DNA of 64,000 nucleotides, taken from contig NRSV01000013.1 of assembly GCA_002286855.1 (NCBI GenBank), forward strand, positions 1 to 64,000. Reading direction: 5' to 3'. This stretch comes from Bipolaris cookei. Lineage: Eukaryota; Ascomycota; Dothideomycetes; Pleosporales; Pleosporaceae. The notes below the pieces were generated by a model, which did not search any database, had not been told where the DNA came from, and was given only the letters and a program-made list of their open reading frames with translations. Every line of letters begins with the position of its first letter. Within the stretch, counting starts at the first letter, position 1. The translations under genes were made by a program, and so were the position numbers. This document shows positions 43,715-54,996 of this stretch, in pieces.

Positions 43715-43960
43715 TTTGAACGTTTCTGGATGGGGTAATTCAGATTAATATTTTTGAGGGAGGGGGAGAACGAGAGGGAGAACGAGAAAGAGAAATAGGT
43801 GAGTTTTTTTGGTATATTTCATCCAGGAAAAGTGTGATACAGACTGTGATATCAAGTCATGTATAAGTAAGAGGGAAAAGCCAAATCTTCCTTAATTCAA
43901 TTTTCCCAATCTGAGGTCCCCCTACGTACATTCGCAGGCTCTAGAATTGCCCATGCACTT

Positions 43961-44450
43961 TCACGCCTTGGGACACTTGACTCGAACCGAAGCGAAATGC
44001 CCTGAACTACACGCCTTGTTGCGTGTTATCCACTTCCAGCCTTTGCAGTCGCTTCCACTGTGCACACTGACTTCGCATTTGCTATGTATCACTGTTAGTT
44101 CCGTCTCATCCAACACAGCAACACGCTCCCCCAAAACGAACACCACAGACACAAGGAAGAAGTACTCACCTAATATCCGACTTGAACCACGAGAAAATCG
44201 ACCCCACATTCGTAAACGCCAAACACCGATCCTGGCCCGGCATGATATTCACCATGTACGTGCGTCCACCGCTATCATCGCACTTCATATCGTCAAAGAC
44301 CCACACCTTGGCCATATTCTTTGGGAGGGATCCCGAAAGAGGGCCTGTGGCTGGAAAGGGTGGCTCGAAGGACTCGGCCAAGGGCGTGGGGGCGGGAGAG
44401 GCCATGGCCATGGCGGCGGTAAGGGGGATGAGGAGGGTTAGGAAGTGCAT
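43961..44450 (-). CDS. Small secreted protein with 6 Cys
   Basis: Two exons, 44450-44170 and 44081-43961, joined by an 88-bp intron (GTGAGT...ATAG), giving 133 residues. Residues 1-18 (MHFLTLLIPLTAAMAMAS) are a clear signal peptide, followed by a Pro-rich segment and then six cysteines at 57, 76, 96, 106, 118 and 130, enough for three disulfides. Intron presence with a kept frame supports a real gene. No family recognised. Converges with the 8-Cys gene at 43283. TATA-like TTATATAG lies about 80 bp upstream of the start. Effector candidate by size, secretion and Cys content only. Confidence 0.7.
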
Positions 44451-45265
44451 TTTGAAGGTTTAAAGAGTGTATGTGTGTGTGGATAGGTTTTAAGGTGTTG
44501 TTTTTGCTGTGAAGAGACGGTAGAGGATGGGGAAGGGGCGTAGTTATATAGTCGTGTGTCGACATGTTTTGTTACTGTTTTATGGGCCAGTTGTGGTGAA
44601 AGTGCAGGTGGTCCTTTCCGGTACGTTCCGTGTGTCCCTCGTGTAACCCGAGTGGGTAAATAACCTAAAGAGTGATGGGGGTTTCTTTCACGAATGTTTC
44701 AGGTATCCGTGTCTTGTGGTCGTTAAAGAGGTTGTTCTATAGTGAGACGCTAAAGTGAACAAAGGTGCTTTCCGCGTTTGTACTATGTAAGGGATTAACG
44801 CGTGGGGATTTCGTATTGCTTCTTTCTAAACATTGTATTGGTAATATATGCAAAATATATCTTATATACTTGCAAGCAACTGTGCTCTCTTCGCAGATTT
44901 GTAGCTGTATAGGAGGGGATTGGCGGACGGATCGGGATGTGGTAGTAGTGAGTGCAGCTTCAGTCTTGTATTAGTTCCAATGCAGATACACTAGTTGCCA
45001 TACAAACTCGAATACTCACGTAGTAACAATGGATATTCTAATAATTCTTGGACTTGGTAAGACACGTGAATGTACCATGACAAAACTTTTCGGTAGCCAT
45101 CATGAGTTATCTCATTCATAACAAACTTTGGATGTGAAATATCGTTTCCATATTATGGAATTCAACCCGCTAAAATGATTTAAACAAGAGCAGAGTGCGC
45201 CGATACAGCAGCCAAAGGGCTGTCAATTGAATGGCATGGTGACTAAGCACCCATGCACCGTGTGC
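44451..45265. other. Intergenic
   Basis: Promoter of the 6-Cys secreted-protein gene at the left, 3' side of the next minus-strand gene at the right. The middle is AT-rich (about 44840-45180). A plus-strand frame at 44765 has no support. Nothing else seen. Confidence 0.45.
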
Positions 45266-45989
45266 TCAGCTGCAATACTGAGCACCCATTTCCTCGCCAA
45301 GATTGATATCGTCACCATCTACGGTGATCTTTCTGACCACAACGCCTACAACATCCCATTTGCTATTGGTATCGATGGGTAGACCTGAGTCCCTCCGCTT
45401 ACCCGAGGCATCCTCGCCGCCTACCTCACGCACAACTTCCCAGTTATTGTTGCCAACATCTACGAGCCTAGCACGCCTGTAGCTCGCGTTGGCAACCTGG
45501 CGATGAGCGACTACAAAGCCGACTTCGTCCTGCTCCTTGATCCACTTTCTTGATTCTTCATCCTGCCAGACCTTCTTCAGAGCAGCTTCTGCATCTTTCA
45601 GCATTCTCACGCTTTGCTCTTCTGCCTCGATGGTGCCAGCCTCATTGCCCTTGTCAAGCGGCTTCTGTACTAGATGAGCGCCACCGAAACTTTCGACGAA
45701 GTGACCGTTCTCCGAGTTGAAGAAAATTACATCTTTGTACCTACAGGGAGTCAGTACACATCGTCTATGTTGTATAAAGAAATAATGCCTACCATCGCGT
45801 GCCTACATCATCGTAGTCACGGTCTTCGAGTGTTTTGGGTGTATGCTTGGATGTCTTGGAGACCAACTGTCCACACGAGACCGTGTTGGCAGGGAGGGGC
45901 TGGGGCAGGATAGCCAGATCGGGAATGATTGAGGGAGACAATGGGCCTTCTAGGTAGCTGGGACGGCGGGAGTACTTTGCTGCTGCCAT
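45266..45989 (-). CDS. Conserved-looking protein of unknown function
   Basis: Two exons, 45989-45793 and 45740-45266, with a 52-bp intron, giving 223 residues. The start MAAAKYSRRPSYLEG has no signal peptide. The middle has a Glu/Lys-rich helix (EEQSVRMLKDAEAALKKVW), and the end is mixed beta-like (DVVGVVVRKITVDGDDINLG). No catalytic motif or known domain is recognised. Intron phase and frame continuity favour a real gene. Confidence 0.6.
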
Positions 45990-46599
45990 AATGAGGAGCT
46001 GTAGATGGAGCTGTAGGAGGAGTTGGAGAGTTTAGAGATGTGAATTGAGTGATTATAAGAGGACTCGGAGCTATGTATACTGCTGGAAACTATGAGATGC
46101 GGAGGTGCTCTCGTGAGGGGTCATCAAGCTTTATGTGATCTCATAGTACCACTACCCGTTTGGTAGAAACCCCGCTCGCCATGGCGTGTCCGATCGCCTC
46201 AGGTCACGCTCATGCTGCATTGGCTTACTCTAGCAACAATAAGGCCATCCAGATCGCAATGTAACGCGTACCTGCATCAGAATGAGTGGTGTGACGGATC
46301 AGGTGGTCGTGATGAGGTCAAAGACATGGCGTGTTGTACCTGAATGCTCGCTTCGAAGTGGACCCGGTAGGATGCTACGTTACCGGCGGATTCCGACGGC
46401 CCTAGCTTGATGTCATCTTTCGAGCTCACGTGCAACACCAATACTGCACAAACCATAATACTACTATAATGGAGAGTTGATATATCTTGTGAGATTCCTG
46501 AGCAGAGAGAATATATGCACATCTGTCCTGCTTCCTGCTAAAAGCTTCTGGCGTCCTCTGAAGCCATCGGCCGCGTATCTTCGAGGCTGCGCACCGAAC
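45990..46599. other. Intergenic
   Basis: Upstream of the unknown protein gene and downstream of the GST gene. No gene or repeat recognised. Confidence 0.45.
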
Positions 46600-47319
46600 T
46601 CACGGCTTTATTCCCATAGCCTTGGCCCATGCCTCCAAAAGCGGTGGCCCTTTGGCACTAAGACCCTCCTCGATGTTCAGATCCGGGTCGGACTTGGCCA
46701 TGGCGCGTCTGTATGCCTCACGCTCGCCAACGCGCTTGAGCCACACCAGAATACCTTGATAGTCGCTCAGATCCACCGGTTCAAACTTGCGCATCGTCGT
46801 AAAGGACCACGCATTCATAATGTCCGCGGCAGTGAACTCATCGCCCGCGAGCCAAGTGTTATTCAGTAGACGGTTGTTGACATGTTCCAATGCATTTGTG
46901 ACGCGATCAGCGACACCTATGTACCTGGGATCCTGCTCGCCGACCATTGCTCGAGCCGAAGTCCTCCTGAATAGTGTAGGGTGTAAAGTTCCATTCGCAA
47001 AATGGAACCAGTACAAGTAATCTGCAAAGTTCTTGTGCTGCGGTCCCAGTGCCAGCCGGCCATTGGCGTACTTTTGGATGATGTATTCGCTGATGGCACC
47101 TGATTCGGCAATCTTGATGGGATTGGAAGGGTCTGTGACATCCTCGAGTACAGGAGAAGAGCCGAGAGGGTATATGGCTTTGAGCTCAGGCGGAGAAAGT
47201 AGAGGCGAGCGTTGGTAGAGCTTCAATTCATAGGGAATGTTGAGCTCTTCGAGAAGCCATGGGATGCGCTCGCCTTGGCCGACCTGGAGATGGTGGACGA
47301 TGAGCTTTGGGGAAGACAT
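46600..47319 (-). CDS. Glutathione S-transferase (Gtt1-like)
   Basis: Single exon of 239 residues, usual length for cytosolic GSTs. The N-terminal thioredoxin-like half has HHLQVGQGERIPWLLEELNI, LGSSPVLEDV (the cis-Pro loop) and IAESGAISEYIIQKY (the glutathione gamma-Glu site). The C-terminal helical half has FTAADIMNAW (the N-capping box). It likely conjugates glutathione to electrophiles or reduces peroxides. Fungal Gtt1-type by the His-His start and lack of a clear N-terminal Tyr/Ser/Cys catalytic residue. Confidence 0.92.
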   Translation of the reverse strand: MSSPKLIVHHLQVGQGERIPWLLEELNIPYELKLYQRSPLLSPPELKAIYPLGSSPVLEDVTDPSNPIKIAESGAISEYIIQKYANGRLALGPQHKNFADYLYWFHFANGTLHPTLFRRTSARAMVGEQDPRYIGVADRVTNALEHVNNRLLNNTWLAGDEFTAADIMNAWSFTTMRKFEPVDLSDYQGILVWLKRVGEREAYRRAMAKSDPDLNIEEGLSAKGPPLLEAWAKAMGIKP

Positions 47320-48130
47320 TTTGGAATTTGATATAGATTAGATGGTGTTTGTGCAAGAGAGGGGTATGATGATCTTTTGAGGGTCAACTCTTTTGATATC
47401 CTCGGGTCTCGGTGATCGCCGTATCCGGTAAGTAGTTCCTAATGTGGGCTCCGTTGGCTCTGATTCGATAAATCGGCCTTGAAGAACGATGGATAGATCT
47501 TTGTGCATTTCATTTTAACTTGCCCGGTGGTTTCTGTCCTTTATATCTGGAGTCGTCTAGGCAACTAAGTTTCGTATTGCGTAGCATCGGTTTAACACCT
47601 GTCTGACAAATTATGTTGTAGCTGACAAGCACACAACGGGGAGGGGAGACTCGGCCGAGCTACGCCATGATGAGTACTGATTGGCCAGGTAGTACATCCT
47701 GTAACCTGCAACTTTTTGTCCGAGCGCAAGTTCCGGAGATACCGCTTGCACGTTCCTGAAACCGAGACGGTTGAAGATAAGTTGTCGTGATCTTCTGCGT
47801 TCAATGCGCTGCATGATGCCTCACGTATCCGCATCGCTCACACTGGATAACGCGTAAAAGAAGATGGTAACAAAGGAATTGAGATATATTCGAACACATC
47901 CAGTTGCTTTTTATCTTTTCAAGCATATTCAAGCTACAAAGAGCATCTCGCGATATGTTCGAAATCGGCTGAACTCAATGTTATCTTCGTAAAAGCGAAA
48001 TGACGTAACCTCGCACCACCCAAGTACCTACCTGCTCAAATAAAAAAAACCCCTGCATAACGTCTGAAACCACAACTCGATCATATATCATCCCCAATCC
48101 CCTCAACCACACTAGAAACCTAACGCGCCA
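47320..48130. other. Intergenic
   Basis: GST promoter and the 3' side of the deaminase-like gene. No gene or clear repeat recognised. Confidence 0.45.
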
Positions 48131-49243
48131 CTACCCCACCCTCCTATTCACCACTAAAAACTCAACCCCATACTTCCCCACCACCCAATTAACCCTCTCC
48201 ACCAACCCCAAGCAAGACTCACAAACCCTCTGACTAACAAAAATCCTTACCATCCCCCCAACCTCAGGACACGCCTTATACGCCACCGGATTATCAAAGT
48301 CCCGCATCTCAAACCCCGCAGACTCCAGGTACCGCGTCAGCCAAAAAGCAATCAATTGCCTCTCTGCATGCATGGCCCACCGGTGTTCCAGCGATAACCC
48401 CAGCATTTTAGAGAGCGAGACAGCTTCTTGCGTCCAGACGTCTTTGTCGATGAAGTCTGTGCAGAGGTCTGGGTTTAGTCCACATTTGGAGGCGTAAAGG
48501 TGGCCGAAGAGGCGTACGATGGCTATGGCCCCGTCGTCGGGGCTTTCGTAGGGTTGACCGGTTTTTACCCATTCTTTTGCGGGGAAAGTGTAGGTTTTGG
48601 AGAGGGTGAGGTTGAGGGTTACTTGGGTGGAGTAGTCGGTTTCTTGGTAGGCTTTTGAGAAACAGATGTCGGTGAGGGTGGGGAAGTGGGTTCCAGATAG
48701 GGATATTTGCTCGGTGGTGGTGCGGCTTCGCAATTGTTGAGTTTGGTCTTTTATGGATTTTAGCTCTTTTCTGCACGCAAGTAGTTCGTCTTCTTTTTCC
48801 TTTAGGTCCCTCTCTGCTTCGATTCGTCTTGAGACCTCTTTGTTCCATTTAGCTTTGTAGTCGTCTACTTCTTTGCTCAATTTCTTGTTCTCAAACAATA
48901 AAAGTTCGAGTTTAGACTGTGCCACATCCACTGGTAGCCTGGGAATTGATTTATCGTTTCTCGACTCGGAATGCGAATCTTTACGCAGCTGGGAAATGTC
49001 TCCAACAGTATTCTCTTTCTCTTTTGCACCTAAGGATTGTGTTTGCTCCACTGAATTGCCACATGAATGATCTAAGTGCTGAATTCTAATACGGCGAGTA
49101 AACTTCGCAATTGGCCTTTGCAAAATGTTGCCGCTTAACGGGTTGCTCGCGCTGTTCCCGACTACGCATGTCTCCTCAGTCGACTGTTCTAAGTCAAGCG
49201 CAGCGATTCCCACAGTAAGAATTTTAGCCACATCTTCAGTCAT
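48131..49243 (-). CDS. Coiled-coil protein with deaminase-fold HAE/CxxC signature
   Basis: Single exon, 370 residues. Residues 1-105 are low in recognisable structure, and about 108-170 form a charged coiled coil (KLELLLFENKKLSKEVDDYK onward). The C-terminal 200 residues include HAERQLIAFW with H292 and E294, then FVSQRVCESCLGLVERVNW with C341 and C344. A His-Ala-Glu followed by CxxC at the start of a helix is the zinc site and proton shuttle of the cytidine-deaminase superfamily; fungal members of uncertain target (nucleic acid or nucleotide) are known. The 46-residue spacing between HAE and CxxC is compatible. I see no signal peptide. Substrate unknown. Neighbour of a HeLo-like STAND-type gene. 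The deaminase call is motif-based and not proven. Confidence 0.65.
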   Translation of the reverse strand: MTEDVAKILTVGIAALDLEQSTEETCVVGNSASNPLSGNILQRPIAKFTRRIRIQHLDHSCGNSVEQTQSLGAKEKENTVGDISQLRKDSHSESRNDKSIPRLPVDVAQSKLELLLFENKKLSKEVDDYKAKWNKEVSRRIEAERDLKEKEDELLACRKELKSIKDQTQQLRSRTTTEQISLSGTHFPTLTDICFSKAYQETDYSTQVTLNLTLSKTYTFPAKEWVKTGQPYESPDDGAIAIVRLFGHLYASKCGLNPDLCTDFIDKDVWTQEAVSLSKMLGLSLEHRWAMHAERQLIAFWLTRYLESAGFEMRDFDNPVAYKACPEVGGMVRIFVSQRVCESCLGLVERVNWVVGKYGVEFLVVNRRVG

Positions 49244-50177
49244 ATCGGGTGTCTGAATGAATGGAATAATAAGCTCCGAGTGGTCAGAATCCGGCTCTCT
49301 TTAGAGGGAAGAGAGCAATAATGTAATGACTAGGCAACAGTAGTTAAAGCTTAGCCTTACGGCTTCCCTTTGCCAAGCCGCACGGTCCGATCCGATCACC
49401 CTATGCATGCATACACCATCTTACCAACATTGTGTAACATTTAGCCCAAACGTCTGAGTTGGCGTTGCACAGCATATTGACCGGTGGCATACGTGTCAGC
49501 GCAGGAGCAATTTGATCATGCAAGACTGATTAGGGCTTGACTACGCCGAAGGCATAGGATTGTAGGATTTTAGGTAGCGAACAACGCACTGATGAGTTTT
49601 CTGGAATTGCCCGACAAATCTTCATTCAGTAATTTTTTCTGAGTAATGCATCTGAGAGAGGCTAGCAGATGCTTGGCCACAAGCGTGGTAGTTGGGTCAT
49701 TTACTTTCGATCGTCCAACGCCATGTACATACTCCCAAAATCGTGGCTTTTGCCGCGCTCACAAAGTCAAACGATGCGACGCATTATTGGATTTCGAGTA
49801 TATCAGAATGAGTTTGCATAATTCTTTCGCTTTGCTAATTACACTTATCCTTATTACTCTATTAATTGAATTGAGAGTGAAGAAACGAAATAAAGCTCCA
49901 GTTGTGCTACGGAAGGTTCCTAGACATCAAGTCTTCAGAATTTCACAGCAGCCAATATACTTACAGAGAATGAACGCAAAACTACACGTGAGAAATTCAT
50001 GCTGAATCGACAGAATCTAAGATCGCATATGAACACCCGTGAGACACATGACCATTAGTATCGAATCTATTGTAAACGACTGTCGATTTGATCTCATAAT
50101 CAAAGAGAACTCACTAGATGGTATCCGCTCATTACTACCTCAAGAATTTGTAACCACCCTTACCAAAATCTCAACCT
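49244..50177. other. Intergenic
   Basis: Promoter of the deaminase-like gene and the 3' side of the HeLo-like gene. A plus-strand frame at 49646-50005 has no recognisable domain. Nothing else seen. Confidence 0.45.
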
Positions 50178-53100
50178 TTAGCTGCTCCCTTCTCCATGAT
50201 TTTCCACTTCAGCTACATCCTCGTCGGTTGTATACCATCCTTCACTATCAGGATCTTCATTGTCGTCCGGCCAGCTTGCATCACTTTCTCCGTCCGAATC
50301 AATTCCCGAATCTATTTCCCCATCCGGCTCTACCAATCTGATACCCATCCGAACCAATTCAGCTTGGTGGGTCGCCTTGTCGACCTCTCGATCCAGGCGA
50401 ATCTTTCGCATTCGAGGGCTCCATACTCGATTCATGAAAGTGGCAAAAGGCTTCCTGTATCCAGCCCATTCTTCCTCCAACTCTGCAACAACTTTCTCGA
50501 GAACCTCGATGTCATCGCGCTCGAGATCATGAATTTCTTTCGCTTCTTCGGGTGTCGTGCGCATGGATAACCCTCTTAGTTCACACCAGACTCGATGACA
50601 ACAAGTGTGGGTGAGTGACAATTTGTTGAATGTACAAATTCGAAGTATAGCAGAAGCTATCCATGAATCATTTCGGTTATTGTTGACAAGGCTGAAAACG
50701 TATGCCTGGTGCTTTCGCAAATGAGTTATTGGAAGCTCATAACTGTGCCTTCCGTGGTGTATTCCAATTGTACACCCAACTATGCTACAGCCATCTTGTG
50801 AGCAGTGACAATGACAATTGTCCCTAAGTTTTGATGAAAAAAGCATGGAAATATATTCCCTATACTCAGGCTTCAATGTCGTACAAACAAAATGTTGCCG
50901 AACAAGCATGTGAGCCGGGGTCGTGAGATGGATTGGATGCACCCAAAAAGGGTCAGCACCATGTCTAATGAGCCACATGAAAGCCGGAAGGAATATAGAT
51001 CTCGAATCATGGTAGAATGTCCATGAAACTACTTGAGCCCAAAGGGGGGTACCAATTTCAGGTCCCCTACGAAACCGTGAACGGGAAATAAGGCCGATAG
51101 ATTCCACTTTGCGGTGGCCTGCCTGCCAAGCACATTCTGCCGGTAAGGATGTCAAAGTTATACTGTGATAGAGCGATGAAGTCTTATCGGTTATGTCGAC
51201 ATGTTCAAAATTCCTGGTACTGGTTTGATCATCTGAACCAGCGTCTTGGTCTCGGTAAAGATGATTGGCGACGTGACGGTACATCTGAGCCAATATCAGA
51301 CTATCCTCTTCGTTATGGCTCCCAGCTAGAAAGAATTCCTGTACCATGGAATTCCAATTTTGCTGTGTTATAGGAGCACCATAGTCGAACAGCATCCCGA
51401 TGGACTGGATATTCCAGGAAACAATGGCAGCGTTCAATAACCTTTGTAGAAGGTCTTGCGATACATTTACGTAAGCACTGGATAGAGTCATACTCAAACC
51501 TTCAGGCCATGATACTAGCGCGTGCACGTAATCGTCATTTGCAAACAAGTGTATCCAGGCGTCAGGATCCCGAGATTTAAGGCGAGTGCAGAAGTCAAGT
51601 TCTGACCTTCGCAATATGACTTCATGTCGAGGATCATCTCCATTAAACCCTTGAAGAAACAGTGAGAAAGGATTCCTAGATGGGACCTATCACACGAGCT
51701 ATAAGCTTACTGTCGGAAAATGGCTCTATTCTCAAAAGAACCGAAATGTAGTCGAAAGTTATCTGATATGAAGAGCCGCGTATTGGGTATAGTGCATATG
51801 GGATGAAAGACCAGCTTTCTACCTTCCGGACAAGGCAAGATAAAACGTGGCCATAACCCGTCATCCATCTATGTCGGTAGGGCGAATATGATGGAGGTCG
51901 TTTTAGCCAATATTCCACAGGATTGCTGTATCAGTTAGCAACCTTAAGCGAAATTCATTGAAGAATTTACCGTCCGTCGGCATCTTTATCGTCGAAGGGT
52001 ACACCTGCATCGAAACACACATCAATGATTTCAGATACATCGCTCATGAAATTCTCTCTAGATTCCACCACCCGCACCGCCTTATCTATGAGGCGAATGA
52101 TGGCCTGCATCTAATCAGCTTGTGAATACAAAAAACAGTATAAAGTTATACAAAAATAATTCCCTCTCCACTTTCGTCAAGATCGGTGGGACAAGCACCC
52201 TTTCGGAACTCTTGTTGAAGCTTAGATGCTATGGTTGGAAAAATGGTTGCCATATTGCTGCATATTTGCTCCCATGGAACTGGGTACTCAACTTCCTCAA
52301 ACACAGAATCTAAGAGTCTGAACACCGGTGAGTCTTGCGGAGCCACAGCCCGATATCTCAGCATGGGTGCTGGTGAATTCCAGCCCCCTTTTCTCAAACA
52401 CTGCCAACCTATCTGTACACAGAACTTTAGTAGACTGTTGTACGTGAAAAGCTGAAAAGCAACGGATTTAGTGAAATCACCGTGTGTGAATCGAGGGCAG
52501 TCTTTATCGTGATCATAGGCTTCATCTGTCAGGATCATGTACCATCTTCTGGATTCAGCTTTGCGCTTCCGTTTTGAGCGACAGTGGCATGAGTAAGAGT
52601 TTCCGGTTTGGATACTGCGCTCCTGAATTGGGAGCCCGGATGGACGTGAATTGTTTTCTTTGTGTATGGGAGTAAAGATTGTTGGTGATAACGTGCAAGT
52701 CCCCTTTTGAGAAGATGATTTGCTGTCGGTCTATCCTATAATTAGCACTTATAGACTCCAAGAGTCATATTTTGAGCCTCTTACCAACGAAAATTGGCCA
52801 ACTCTCACAGGTACACTAACTTCCAACAGCTGGGTTCGCAGACTCATTATCTCGTTGTAAATCTTCGACAGGGTAGGATCTTGCGAAGCAATGTCTCGAC
52901 GAATTATTTGCAGCAATTCTGTACTTTGATTGAGGTTCTCTTCCACCCTGATAGCCTGTTGTTGTTGAGCGATGAGTTCAGAATGCAGTTCTCTCAACCG
53001 ACGTAATGCGCCGTCGAGGCCGGCACACTGTAGAGCCAGAGCAAGATTAGCCTGGAACCTTGCGAGCGACAACTGCACCTCTTTGAGATCCTCTTTCCTG

Positions 53101-53456
53101 TACGGCCAGAGGAATCTTTCCTTCAAAGCCTGGAGCTGAATATGAACACCGTCTGACTGTGAAGCGGGGTTCCGTTTCTCTACCATCCTTTTGAGTTCGT
53201 ACAAAACTTCTTCGCAGTCCTTCAAAGCCATATATAATTGCGAAGACGGCGTATGACTGTCGATTTCCAGTTGTTCTTTGACCTCGCGGAGCCCTTCCAG
53301 GATACCATGAAGGCCTCTGGTTTGCCTTTGAATAGCCTCAACATCGCGAGGGAAGCTCTTAAACTCGGAGCAGTACTTGTAAAGCATCTGGCAAGTCTGC
53401 AGACCAAGTGAAATTATGCCGACTGCGGTACCTGTGACTGAGAAGGGTTCTGTCAT
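50178..53456 (-). CDS. HeLo-like (STAND N-terminal) protein without NACHT domain
   Basis: Five exons: 53456-52785, 52730-52152, 52110-51971, 51925-51711, 51649-50178, giving 1025 residues. The N-terminus MTEPFSVTGTAVGIISLGLQ followed by helices to about 220 is the fungal STAND N-terminal domain (HeLo-like), whose relatives form membrane-targeting cell-death domains in incompatibility systems. A basic, Ser-rich linker and a helical middle follow. After that the protein has no P-loop, so no NACHT or NB-ARC ATPase. The rest (VCFDAGVPFDDKDADG, WLIRHGADPFW) looks like degenerate ankyrin-type repeats. A His/Cys patch (CHCHCSQDGCSIVGC) is at about 810, and the C-terminus is very acidic. Function is unknown; innate immunity or self-recognition is inferred from the N-terminal family. 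Confidence 0.75.
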
Positions 53457-54182
53457 GTTTAGGAGGAGCGGGAAAATTTTCTAAGATACGAGCAGGCTGG
53501 GAGGAAGCATATTTAGCCGTCTTACGCAAGGCTGAAATAAGCAGGGTAGCGTAGGGAGCCAGTGTGGTTATGGCAAGTCAGTCAGCCTCGTGTTGTGGCC
53601 TTCGACACTGAGGCATTTCCATAGGATGGTTGAGATGAAACGCAAATATTGTAGCCAAAATAGTGTTCATTACCTGAGTATCTGGTCCGGATAGACTAGT
53701 AAGCACCTTTCTGCGGATTATTACTTTTGCAATCGCGGCTAGCTGAAGATCTCGCTTCAGCATCGCTTGTTGCTCCTGTGATCCTTCATACATTTAATGA
53801 CACCCAATTGGTATGCATGTCAGAGTTGACGGCAGGATATTAGCGACCAATTGATAAAGGTAGCGCACTTCTGTGTTGTCGCATTCGCGCCGCTCATCTA
53901 TGGATCTTATCCGGTTATACGGACCTTCGTAGCTGACTTGGATTGCGTTGGATCACAGTGAGGCGATGTAGATCGACACAGGAATACAATGCAAAATATG
54001 AGCAAAGTAGACAAATAGCCTAGTGTCAGTGATCGAAAATGTTTTTGCAAACACCATGACAGGACGGAAGGCGCACTCCCTTAGCGCCTTCGCGACGCGA
54101 TGCATGATTTCGCCCCACCAACACGCCGCTTCGACCGCGCATCAACCCCTCCACGACGCCAACCCAATCCCCCAACCCGACC
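53457..54182. other. Divergent spacer, HeLo-like gene / thymidylate kinase
   Basis: Two start codons face apart across 726 bp, so both promoters lie here. A 71-codon minus-strand frame at 53578-53793 has an ATG but no domain. Nothing else seen. Confidence 0.45.
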
Positions 54183-54990
54183 ATGGCGCGCGGCAAACTG
54201 ATCGTTTTCGAGGGCTTGGATCGTGCAGGGAAATCCACGCAGTGCGAGAAGCTTGTTGCGGATTTGCAAAATGATGGCGTCAAGGTGCGGCATATGCGGT
54301 TTCCCGGTACGTGTACGCTCTCCTAGGGGATCTCGGCAGTAGATGATTGCGAAGAAAAAGTAGCTGCGTGGAGACCAACGGGGCCGGGGGGAAATACTGA
54401 TGGTGTGTTCAGACCGAACGACACCGATCGGACAGATGATTAATAGCTATCTGAGTGGGCAAAGCGACCAGGAGGATCATGTGATTCATCTCTTATTCTC
54501 TGCCAATCGATGGGAAGCAGCGTAGGCCACCAGCACCTTCCGAATGAGTTATTAAGATACTAATTACAATTGAAGCCCATCTATTCGGGTGGACCTTGCT
54601 GCTGGTACTACGGTCATCATTGACCGCTACTACTACAGCGGCTGCGTGTACTCAGCCGCCAAGCAGAACCCCAATATGAGCCTCGAGTGGTGTCGGCAAC
54701 CTGATGTTGGACTCCCACGACCAGACCTGTGTCTTTTCCTCGATATTTCTGCTGATGATGCGGCAAAGCGAGGCGGCTTTGGCACGGAAAAGTACGAAAA
54801 GAAGGACATGCAGGACCGCGTGCGAGAGCTGTTCGAGACGTTGATGGAGAAGGAGGGCGAGGACTTTGTGCGCATTGACGCGGGTGCCAGTCTTGAAGAG
54901 GTGGCAGCAAAGGTCAGAGAACAGGCCGATCGGTGCATTGAGAGAGTTGCGAAAGGACAGTTGCCGCTACGAACAGTCGAGGAATGGTAA
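54183..54990 (+). CDS. Thymidylate kinase (dTMP kinase)
   Basis: Phosphorylates dTMP to dTDP in dTTP synthesis; essential. Three exons, 54183-54306, 54413-54521, 54576-54990, giving 215 residues, the usual length. P-loop FEGLDRAGKST, RFPDRTTPIGQ, HLLFSANRWEAA, the IIDRYYYSG (DRY) motif, and the lid segment KRGGFGTEKYE are all present. The stop at 54990 lies 6 bp from the stop of SLX1 on the other strand. Confidence 0.96.
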
Positions 54991-54996
54991 ACGTAT

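Noticed and set aside
49646..50005. 119-codon plus-strand frame
   Set aside because: Contains one hydrophobic stretch but is composed of unlikely residues and has no splice or family support.
53578..53793. 71-codon minus-strand frame with ATG
   Set aside because: Lies in a divergent promoter, has no domain and no splice context.
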